Positions 55,778 to 64,000 of a stretch of 64,000 nucleotides of DNA are shown here, piece after piece. The stretch is taken from contig JASJZH010000005.1 of the NCBI GenBank assembly GCA_037178975.1, forward strand, positions 1 to 64,000, read 5' to 3'. The notes under the pieces were generated by a model that saw nothing but the letters and a program-made list of their open reading frames with translations, was not told the DNA's origin and made no database searches. Source of the stretch: Oscheius tipulae (Eukaryota > Nematoda > Chromadorea > Rhabditida > Rhabditidae). Numbering within the stretch: the stretch's first letter is position 1; the number at the start of each line of letters is the position of its first letter. The position numbers and the translations under genes are program-made.

Positions 55778-58700
55778 ATGTTTTGGTTCTTTTTCAGCCT
55801 CATCCTCTTAATTTCCGCTGATAATCCTTGCCCGCAGGGCACCCATCTTTTTCGGTAAGTGATCTTCATTTTCTGATCCTGTATTTAGAGAAACTGTCTG
55901 TTTAACACCACTTTCAGTCGACTCTTTTTATGCGGTATGCCTCTCTGTGAACAAAGTGAAAGAGAGTTTAGGCTGAACTGACATGTCTCCAGCTCGGTGG
56001 ACATCTTCCCGCAGTTTTCGATGATGATTGTAATCAAGCGATTGCCAAGGAAGCTTCTCGTAAGCAACATTGACAAAAGGAAATAGAATTGTTCAGTATA
56101 TTTTTCTGGATGTGACAGCATGTGGCTTGGAATGGATTCTCGAGGAGATTGGTTAAACGGACAACCTGACAGTGACTACCGTAATTTTCCAGGTACGCAT
56201 ACTTTTGTGAGACATAAAGATACGAAGTGATAGAGAGAGAGGGACAGAATACAGAAATAAGACATATATTGGGTTGGCATATAAGTCTTTTCGCTTTTTG
56301 TAAACATGTCCTTTGTCTTGTGTACGATAACGTCTGAACTATTGATATAGCACCTCGTGTAGCTCACTCGGTCTTCTACCACCACCATGCAAGACACCGC
56401 TTCCCTTTTTCTTATTCTCTATTTTCTGTTCGTTTTGATCCGGACTATTGATGACCTGCCACCCTACGATCTGCGACATGAGTTCCTCAAAGGCACGAAT
56501 GGAGCCCAAACGGCGGCTGATATCAACGATGTTTATGGCCAAGGGACGACGTCTACGAGGGTATGCCAGTTGTGGCTCTATCGCTTTCGGTCTGGGGACA
56601 AAAGTGTCGAAGTTGAGCCAAGGTCAACTTTTGATGAATCGAAGCTGCTGCAGCTCGTGAACGAGAACAATCGCCAGACTACCCGTGAACTAGCAGAGGC
56701 ACTGTCTGTCAGTCTCCAAGTCTTGATGTGAAACCCGACACCCATCAAAAGAAGATTATGCTGTGTTTTCTGGGATATCGAAGGAGTGGTGCACTGGGAA
56801 TTGCTGGATGCTGGAAAACTACCCTTACGGCCGCCATTTATAGCCAGCAAATTGAAAAGGTTGCCGTTGCACTTCGTCAGAAACGGCCGCTGAAGTCGAA
56901 AGTCACCCTGCAGATGGACAACGCGCGCCCCCATGTTGCAAACCTCACTCGCTCTAAGATCCACGACCTGGGTTGGGAGATTTTACCCCATCCTCCATAC
57001 AGCCCGGTCCTTGTCCCTTCCGACTATTATCTGCTCCGGACTCCCAACAACGAGATTGGAGGACAACAGTTCGATTCCGACGGCGCACTCAAAACCTGGT
57101 TGACAAACTTCTTCGCGTCGAAACCCAAGGTGTTCTACGAGCGTGGCATCCGTAAGCTACCCGTGAAATGGGCAGACGTGGTACATCATTATGGTGTTTA
57201 CAACGAATGAAAAAGTTGTTTGGAAGACAATAAATTTTCGCATTTGAAAAAGCGAAAAGACTTATATGCCAACCCAATATATGTTGCAGTTCAAAGTGTT
57301 TTTCAGTTCAAACTGTTCTGAACTAGTTCAAACTGTTTCAACACTTTGAACTAGTTCAAACTGTTCTATTTCAGTTCGAAGTGTTTTACGGCAGTTCAAA
57401 CTGTTTTGAACTAGTTCAAAGTGTATTTATTTCTTTTTAGTCATTTGTGGTGCGTTTTTATCAGATTTTTGGATGTTTTTACCTTTTTATTTTCTTTTCA
57501 TCAATCAAATCATAAAATTCTCAGCATTTTGACACCAAAACGACTTGAAAAGTTCGAAAAAAGTTGAAAACCAACATCCCATTTTTATGGAATTCTTGAC
57601 GTCTTTTGTGATTCGTCGCTCGTACCATTCGCTCGTTTTGAAAAAGAAAAACTAAAAATGAGCGAATAGGGCGAACAAATCAGAAAAACGTCAAAAACGT
57701 GAAGGAAATGGGATATCGGAGCTCCAGAATTGCCTAATGGGAACTTTTCAAGTCGTTTTGGTGTCAAAATGCTGAGAATTTTATGATTTGATTGATGAAA
57801 AGAAAATAAAAAGGTAAAAACATCCAAAAATCTGATAAAAACGCACCACAAATGACTAAAAAGAAATAAATACACTTTGAACTAGTTCAAAACAGTTTGA
57901 ACTGCCGTAAAACACTTCGAACTGAAATAGAACAGTTTGAACTAGTTCAGAACAGTTTGAACTGAAAAACACTTTGAACTGCAACATATATAGAGGATCT
58001 ATAAAAAGACAAATGATTAGATAACACAACGTTCAATAACCTAAACCAATGTGTCGTCACATCACTCAGCACTGCCTTCTGGTCTTGGACCGATTGCTCA
58101 GAGAAACTACCTTACATGTGTGCCTTTTCTCCATTGGTAAACCTATTTTTCAGCTGTGAAATAGTTATAATTCCAGTTCGATGTGAGTCAGACAGACCAG
58201 CCGATGCAACACTGCAGCCTACAATCAACTATTCCGGATTTTAATACAGACTTGAAGCAGGTCCAATGCACGAGTTTGTTAACATTTTTTGGCTTGAGGA
58301 AAAAAATACTTCAGTTAGCACCCATCAATGCTCAAACTGGAACGTAGCCGTAATGATTGGACTCAAATTGGAACAGTCGACCACCTCAGTTCTAGAGAAG
58401 CTCAATGAAACGCATACCTATTTGAATACGGTAAAAAATCCATTTTTTTAATCGAAAATTGCTTCTAGCTTGTTGGTGGATGCGGAAACGAATCCACGAT
58501 ACAATTTTTCACACCATGGGCCCCTCAAAATAGTTGCGGAACGAAAAATGTAAGACTTTGTTGGTCTGACAGTAATACAATTCATAGATCAATCAGGGAG
58601 CTGTCAACACGTTTTTTGATAATGTTGTCCCCAGTAAGGTTCAATACCTGAATGGGAAAGACGAGGACGTGGAAACTTTGAATATGTTCGAGGCTTTTGT

Positions 58701-61460
58701 AAGTAAGAGAGAGACCGAAACAGACAAAAATGTTTCAGAGAAATTGTTCGGACTACGAATTTGACAAAAATAGCAGTTTCGGTGGTGTTGTCTACTTTTT
58801 CACGGACCTCGTCTGCGACGACGTTTGCACTCCAGCCATGATGAAAAATCAGGTATATAAGGATCAATCTTGAGTACAAAACGTTTCAGCATTATTTGAT
58901 AGATAATCTCACAGAAAACGGATATAATGTGAGATTTATTCGTCTGGGAAATGATAGTTATGAAAGTGGTAAGGTGATCAAGTTTTAAAGTCAAACTCTT
59001 GGCTCTTAGACTGTTTTCATGAGATTTTCAACCGATGTACGCAGTACAATCCAAATATCTGCGATATCCACGGATTTTCTTCTTTGAAAATGGCACAATG
59101 TAGGTTGAACTAAACTTTACGATAAATAGACAGAAAAGCAGAGACCGTGAGACAGAGAGACATAAAGACAGACAGAAAACAGTTTTCAGCAAATTCGAAC
59201 GAGTACTTCTGTCCGGCCCCAAGTCTTGCGAAAGATAAAGGTGGAAGCGGAAACATTGTCGGTAAAGATCCCTTCACGACAGAGCACAATAATGCATTTG
59301 TCAGTTATTATAATCAGTTCAATTGTTGCCTTTCTGATCATCGTTGCCTGTGTTGGGATTCGCTGCTTCTTCCGGTACAAATCCCTTAAACAGGGCAACA
59401 AATGGAGTTGGTTTGTCTGGAAGAGCCCAGAGGACGGAACAGTACCGTACTGTCTCATGTGCCGCTTAAATTTTTAATACTTTAGAACAGTGACCAATGG
59501 AAAGACCTTTGCTACGCCGAACGAATATGGTGAACTGAACAGAGAGCCGGACCCGTGGGAAATATTACCGGAGAATCTCTTTTATTCGGACAATGATATC
59601 TTGGGGAGCGGGGCCTTCGCCACCGTGTATCTGGGTCATTTGAAGGGAGAAATTCCTCTGGCCAAAATGAATAACGGAGCAGTAAAATTGGGATTGCGGA
59701 AAGAGGCGGACGGGACCTACATGGTTGCTGTAAAACGTCTTCCGCCCCATGCGACGGCTGAAGGAAGAAGTGACTTCAATCACGAGATAGAATTCATGAA
59801 AGACTTGGGCTACCACCCTCACGTACTGAGGTAGGAATGACTGAATGTCTCAGTCTCTCAGTCTCATTGTCACTCTGGCTCTTTTTCTTAGTCTCTCTGT
59901 CTCTCTATTCCTATCTGAAATGTTTTCAGCCTCTTCGGAGTAGTCAACTCTACCCACGACGCTTTGATTGTCATTGAGAACTGCGAACATGGTGATCTCC
60001 TCACCTACATTCGTAACAAGAAGGAGACTTTTGTGACTGTAAGCCATTTTTGAGAAAAGAACAGCTCAATTCAGACTGAACCCGAAACCATAGACTTTTC
60101 TAGAAGCATCTTACGTGTAAAGGATTTGATCTCAATTGCGTGGCAGATCAGCGACGGAATGGTTGGTTTTTAGGCAGACTGAACCTTGAAAATTGAAACC
60201 TTCAGAGCTATCTGGCCTCGAAAAACTTTATTCACAGAGATATAGCGGCAAGAAATATTCTTCTGACACGTTCCATGGTGGCCAAGGTTTGTGATCATCT
60301 GACTTTTCATACCTAGTTTCAAGATTGGGGATTTCGGTCTCTGTCGACTGGTAGACTCTAGCCTATACACCGCCAAAGGAGGTCGTCTGCCAATCAAATG
60401 GATGGCGCCAGAGTCTTTGAAGTACTACGAGTACAGCTTGAAAAGTGACATGTGGGTGTTCTCTTACAAATTTTTAAAAAGCCTAGATGGTCATTTGCTG
60501 TGCTGCTCTTTGAGCTATTTTCTCTCGGCGAGGCTCCTTATGGAACAGTTCAGCCTTCCGATATGCCAAAGTATTTAGACGAGGGGAACCGTCTGCCACA
60601 GCCTGACACTTGTCCAAATGAAATCTACGAGATAATGACAAAATGTTGGGAGAAGGACTCCGATCTGAGGCCAACCATCGACGATGTAGGTTTCGTTTGG
60701 CACGCATCATTGGGAGCTCTAAAGTGGGAAAACTTGTATAAACAAAATGGTTTTATAGTCTATTTCCAACGTCCAGCGGCACCTGAATTTGAACGCTAAT
60801 GGCACAGTATTTGTGAGCGAAGAAAAAATTCCAAATTTTTGAATTTTCTCCATTTTCCGCATACTTTTTACAAATTCTGACCGTGTAACAAAATTCTAGA
60901 CATGCAAACCTACTTGACAACAAATTTAGGGGAAATATCTAAGAAAAGCGTTGAAAATGGCCAAAATATGTGAGCAGAGCCCCATTTTCGGCTTCCACGC
61001 GTTTTCATGCGTTTTTCTGGCCGATTTTCTTTTCAAAATTGCTGTCAAGTAAATTTACGTAGGCTTTCGATGCTAAAAAACTAAAAAATGGCTGTAAACA
61101 CTCAAAAATAGCGAAATTCTGACAGTCTGAGCCCGGGTTACTGTAATTTCCTCTCGCAAGACCTTTCGCACTCTACGTTTAAAGAATTCGTAAGCGCCGG
61201 TGGAAGCTGGAAATGGACTATACCAGATCGCTGGTCGAACCCGTCACCTTCTTCTCCGTAGTCGGAGAGCTTATCGACTGAGCCAAGAGGAAAGGGCGAT
61301 CTGAACTATCGCTGGATTTCTAACACATAGTCCACAGTTTGCGAACGCCAATATTTTCAGATTAGAGAAGAATTGACAGTTTTGCTAAACAACGACAGCT
61401 CCAGTTATGGCTACTTGTCAATACACGACATTGATGACCAAGAAGTCTGCGAAATTTAAT
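55778..61460 (+). CDS. Receptor tyrosine kinase with a C-type lectin ectodomain
   Basis: A many-exon gene. A signal peptide ([16 protein letters not shown]) leads into a C-type lectin domain: [48 protein letters not shown] then [12 protein letters not shown], and, after the long intron, [21 protein letters not shown] then LPYMCAF. A second ectodomain region ([17 protein letters not shown].. [16 protein letters not shown].. [13 protein letters not shown]) looks vWA-like. The membrane helix is [18 protein letters not shown], and the juxtamembrane part is basic. The kinase keeps [41 protein letters not shown] and PIKWMAPES, so it looks active, and resembles nematode KIN-16-class kinases. The last exon (61361-61460) reads [20 protein letters not shown] and joins exactly in phase to 60685. 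The main joins keep frame, including the one across 56193-58020, where a mariner and a foldback element sit. Confidence 0.85.
56269..57277 (+). mobile_element. Inactive mariner (Tc1/mariner superfamily)
   Basis: Inverted ends of about 30 bases starting TTGGGTTGGCATATAAGTC on both sides, flanked by TA target duplications (56267-56268 and 57278-57279). At 1.01 kb it is shorter than a full mariner (about 1.3 kb). It sits in a 1.8-kb intron of the receptor kinase gene. Confidence 0.92.
56387..57210 (+). pseudogene. Mariner transposase remnant
   Basis: The N-terminal helix-turn-helix part is open ([20 protein letters not shown].. [16 protein letters not shown].. [13 protein letters not shown]) up to about 56730. 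There the frame breaks and a block including the first catalytic Asp region is missing. The second part resumes with [14 protein letters not shown] and keeps [10 protein letters not shown] and the third acidic site in [17 protein letters not shown]. With one catalytic residue and the middle deleted it cannot be active. Confidence 0.9.
57277..57991. mobile_element. Foldback element: 715-bp near-perfect palindrome
   Basis: The right half is the reverse complement of the left half over almost the whole length. The outer 11 bases ATATATGTTGC match exactly. Long stretches such as tttgaactagttcaaa, tttacggcagttcaaactg and ttttgacaccaaaacgactt are mirrored. The middle (57600-57705) is also palindromic but more diverged. 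The arms contain repeated gttcaaa/tttgaac motifs (small internal palindromes, GAACTAGTTC). It carries no coding sequence. The left end coincides with the mariner's right end. Confidence 0.92.
60885..61220 (+). repeat. Dispersed repeat family R1, copy c
   Basis: Lies in the last intron of the receptor kinase gene (60686-61360). It shares aacctacttgacaacaaattt with copy b and gttactgtaatttcctc..agacctttcgca..cgtttaaagaatt..ggaaatggactata with copy a. Confidence 0.7.
61228..61292 (-). repeat. tRNA-like fragment next to R1 copy c
   Basis: The minus strand reads TTGGCTCAGTCGATAAGC (a good A box), a possible anticodon arm CTCCGACTACGGAG, and GACGGGTTCGACC (a good B box). It is the most complete of the tRNA-like pieces here, but no convincing acceptor stem was found. 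It follows R1 in the opposite orientation to the case at 23.7 kb. Confidence 0.45.
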
Positions 61461-61576
61461 GGGAGAAAGCTGTCAGAGAAACTTGACAACTCTGTGATCT
61501 CAGCTGCACATAAAGGAAGATACAAATACAATAAAGATACATTTCTCAGTTTCACTGACACTTGGTCTTTCTGCAG

Positions 61577-61705
61577 GAAAGGCCCTTCTTGCAGTCACCT
61601 CCTTTCTCTACCTGACACATGCCGGTTGGCGAGATGGTGAAGACGTTCTGTACAATTTTTCTGTCAAAGCAGTCGATCCAACTCAAATAGCGCCGAATAC
61701 AACGG
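61577..61705 (+). CDS. Possible exon with signal-like hydrophobic stretch
   Basis: After a good acceptor (TTTCTGCAG) an open stretch reads KALLAVTSFLYLTHAG, then RDGEDVLYNFSVKAVDPTQ, and ends at a possible donor (ACGGTAACG). It looks like the N-terminal part of a secreted protein, but no in-frame ATG is clear and the downstream exon is not certain because a Tc element lies in the way. Family not recognised. Confidence 0.3.
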
Positions 61706-61778
61706 TAACGAGGAGAATGAACAGAACTAAAATATTCATGGACAGATTTGTTGGTCCGAGAGTCGACAGCAGTCTATA

Positions 61779-62607
61779 CTCATGTGCAAAAGTTTGGTAA
61801 CCCCCCACTTTTTGGCAGTAAAAGGGACAGATAGTTTTTTGGACATCTGGATCCGATCTTAAACGATTTCTCATGCCTCAAAACCCCTAGAAATAAATTT
61901 TGACCCTTATCCGAGTCTGCTGGGGATTAGGGGATCAACTATGAAACAAAGTAGCATGTGCAAAAGTTAAGCAACCCCAGAGAAAGTTGTTCAAAAAGGC
62001 AATCGAAGCAACATTAATTCATTATTCAACAACAAGAGACGCGAAAGCGATCAACCGATGAAATCCCCGTTCTTGCTATTCCGAGCAAAAGCCACCCGGT
62101 TCACCTTGTGCTGTGCGTTGAGTCCTGTGAACATCAGATAAGCTTTGAGCTGATTCCATTTGATCGAGGAATTCGAAGCGAAGCATCCAATCTGGCGATG
62201 AGCCCGATCTCTAATTTTCTTGGGGCGTCCAGGAACTGGTTTGTTTTCGTAGTTCGGATTGCTCAAGAAATGTCCAATAGAGCTTTTGTTTCTTCCTAAC
62301 TACTTTGCAATTTGGATGTTTGAATGTCCAGCAATCTAGATTGCACAAATTAAGGCTTGTTCCTCAAGAGAAAGTCGACAAACCGACGGCATAATAACGA
62401 AGAAGAGTAAAAACATTAACTTCGAAACGTTTTAACATTTCTACTTTTTTTTCTTTTTCTCCCCAGCAGACTTGGATAAGGGTCAAAAAAATTTTCTAGG
62501 GGTTTTGAAGCATGAAAAATCGTTTGGGAATAGACCCAGATGTCTAAAATGCTTCTTGACCCTTCTACTGCAAAAAAGTGGGGAGTTGCCAAACTTTTGC
62601 ACATGAG
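61779..62607 (-). mobile_element. Decayed Tc1/Tc3-like transposon
   Basis: Long imperfect terminal inverted repeats (about 150 bases) begin CTCATGTGCAAAAGTTTGG at both ends, with TA flanks (61777-61778 and 62608-62609). A related internal motif, atgtgcaaaagttaagcaac at about 61957, suggests the IR/DR layout of Tc1-like elements. At 829 bases it is much shorter than an autonomous element. Confidence 0.88.
62051..62392 (-). pseudogene. Tc1/Tc3-like transposase N-terminal fragment
   Basis: A start at 62392 gives MPSVCRLSLEEQALICA, a helix-turn-helix region (GHSNIQIAK, an in-frame stop, LGRNKSSIGHFLSNPNYE), the hinge motif PGRPKKIRDRAHR and the start of the second DNA-binding helix set. The catalytic DDE part is absent. 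Confidence 0.8.
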
Positions 62608-63654
62608 TATATATAGGACTTGGTTCCGGCAGTCAGAGTTCATGGAAGGGATAATGGTCTGAGTAACAATGGTTTCCGTCAAATGACTGAACAGTGATTA
62701 CAACAGTCTCTTGATTGAGCTCACATGCATTTGCCCTTGCGAGAGGAGTGTTCTCTGTCACAGTCGCATCTCATGCAGTCTCCTCCTTTGGGAACGATGC
62801 AGATTCCATTGGGTGGGGCACAGATTCCATTGGGTGGGACACAGACTGGTCGAAAAGTGTACCCAGAGCCTCAGAGGCAATGTCGAAGCCGTTCATTTAG
62901 CAAACTTCGATTTGTACTGGCTACAACGCTGGAGGCCCGTATTGAAATAGTCTGCAAGCCCCGTGATAGTTTCTTCACAAGGATTATCCTTTTGCGCCGT
63001 GTCCTCTCCAAGTTTAATAAAACGGACAATATAGCCGTTCCCTGTAAGATTATCAGACAAGTTTTGCTGATTGAGAACTTTGGTGGGGGTACAGATATCA
63101 TAGCAGAAGAGACCCGTAAAAAACAGAACGACTCCACCCTTATTTCTTTGGGATTTGATGCTTGGACAACTTTTCTAAAAAAAACAGTGTATTGATTCGA
63201 CTCAAAAAAGGGTTACCAAGGCATTGAACATGCGCATGACCTCTCGATCCTCATTTTCCGGAGCCTGATACAAGATACAGTTTATGGTCAGATTGTCAAA
63301 ACGGTTATTGATGACCCAGTTTTTGATCTGACCGTCTCTTACTCGAACACTTCACTCGCACTACACCATTAGATCATTGTTACTGGAAGACATTGAAGCT
63401 ATCGGACAAGAATTTGGCTGAAAAATAGCTTGGTGCCTTTAATATCCCCACTTACAAGGTTTTGTGCAAAATGCATGAAGTCGAGAAAGCACAAGAAGCG
63501 AACCATTTTTGGACGGACCTGGATAATGAAGTCACTTTTCTTCCCGACCATAATCTCCCGATAAAAGTCTCTCCAAGAGATTACAGCAGAAAACAGGGAC
63601 TCTTTGCGAAGATTCATTATGAAAGAGTCTCAATTATTATTGATCGTCAACCGT
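62608..63654. other. Unresolved sequence with possible exons
   Basis: A plus-strand frame at about 62745-63195 contains a direct repeat (cagattccattgggtgggg, twice, 62800-62840) and an exon-like piece EARIEIVCKPRDSFFTRIIL. A later plus frame at 63462-63660 reads FWTDLDNEVTFLPDHNLPIK. I could not join these into a gene, and a decayed or partly sequenced gene is possible. Confidence 0.3.
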
Positions 63655-64000
63655 CTAATGAGGAGGATTCATGGGAGCCTCGCGGTGGTGCATGGAGTGA
63701 CGCTGAATGCGGCTGGGCTGCTTGTTCTCAATCTGACTCTGTCCCTTCTCCAGTCCCTGCTGCCTCTGGACATCGCGCTGTTGTCTCTGTCCCTCAAGTG
63801 GCTGGACGTTCTGTTTCTGTTGGCTGTCTCTCTGTTGACGCTGTCCCTGCTCAATCTGTCCCTTGCCCTGCTCGAACTGGCCTTGACCCTTCTGGACATC
63901 TCTCTGTTGACGCTGTCCCTGCTGCTGTCCCTCAAGATGAGCCTGGCCCTTCTCCTCCAAGGTAGACTGCTGTTTCTCAGTGCCTCTCTGCTGTCTCTGT
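63655..64000 (-). CDS. 3' end of a Gln/Gly/Arg-rich protein (partial)
   Basis: An uninterrupted minus-strand frame from the window edge to a stop at 63655. It is built of repeats such as GQ(R)QQRD(V/S)Q and KGQ(G)Q(F/I)EQG, and ends SMHHREAPMNPPH. The frame is open beyond the window. Likely a low-complexity secreted or structural protein; no domain is visible. The repeat register favours this frame over the overlapping plus-strand one. Confidence 0.55.
   Translation of the reverse strand, partial: QRQQRGTEKQQSTLEEKGQAHLEGQQQGQRQQRDVQKGQGQFEQGKGQIEQGQRQQRDSQQKQNVQPLEGQRQQRDVQRQQGLEKGQSQIENKQPSRIQRHSMHHREAPMNPPH

Noticed and set aside
57585-57875. 96-codon minus-strand frame
   Set aside because: It lies inside the palindromic foldback element and has no protein-like features.
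63462-63965. Long plus-strand frame at the right edge
   Set aside because: Its second half is the complement of the Gln-rich repeat frame; only the first part might be an exon, and it could not be linked to others.

Overview
The window is eukaryotic and almost certainly nematode. Genes are split by many short introns (about 40-60 bp) with GT..AG borders, several start codons sit directly behind a TTTCAG-type acceptor (as in spliced-leader trans-splicing), there is an interstitial array of the nematode telomere repeat TTAGGC, and a neuropeptide precursor at about 54 kb is of the nematode NLP-14/orcokinin type. I cannot name the species. Start codons and splice sites were chosen by eye from open frames and phase, so exon edges are approximate unless stated.

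Layout. 0.9-13.0 kb: one large minus-strand transposon gene of the Helitron superfamily (AT-hook/acidic N-terminus, DUF6570-like segment, HUH Rep, Pif1-type helicase) whose C-terminus carries two ubiquitin-specific-protease-like domains in tandem; a small unrecognised minus-strand gene follows immediately downstream. 13.3-14.5 kb: three copies of a double UUCG-hairpin repeat, a CGCGCG-rich tandem repeat and (GCCTAA)n telomeric DNA. 14.5-17 kb: a doubtful small gene, two perfect palindromes and a decayed coding relic.

17.2-34.4 kb: three ordinary minus-strand genes: a class I SAM methyltransferase, a quiescin sulfhydryl oxidase (QSOX) with signal peptide and C-terminal membrane anchor, and the DNA-repair endonuclease XPG/ERCC5. 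Their introns hold two dispersed repeat families and several tRNA-like fragments. 35.2-39.4 kb: BBS2, a BBSome subunit (plus strand, divergent from XPG), with a decayed gene copy inside one intron. 39.8-43.1 kb: a PMP3/UPF0057 membrane proteolipid and a 67-residue secreted peptide, both minus.

43.8-61.5 kb, all plus strand and mostly secreted or cell-surface: a glycine-rich secreted protein, a vWD/C8/TIL/EGF/fibrinogen-like mosaic protein, a gene-poor 5.4 kb stretch, the NLP-14-like precursor with 13 peptides, and a receptor tyrosine kinase whose ectodomain begins with a C-type lectin domain. One intron of the kinase gene is swollen by a dead mariner abutting a 715-bp near-perfect palindrome. 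61.5-64 kb: a decayed Tc1/Tc3-like element, unresolved sequence, and the 3' end of a Gln/Gly-rich minus-strand gene running off the window.

The most unusual items are the Helitron protein with duplicated USP-like domains, the C-type-lectin receptor kinase, and the hairpin/telomere-repeat block at 13.3-14.5 kb.
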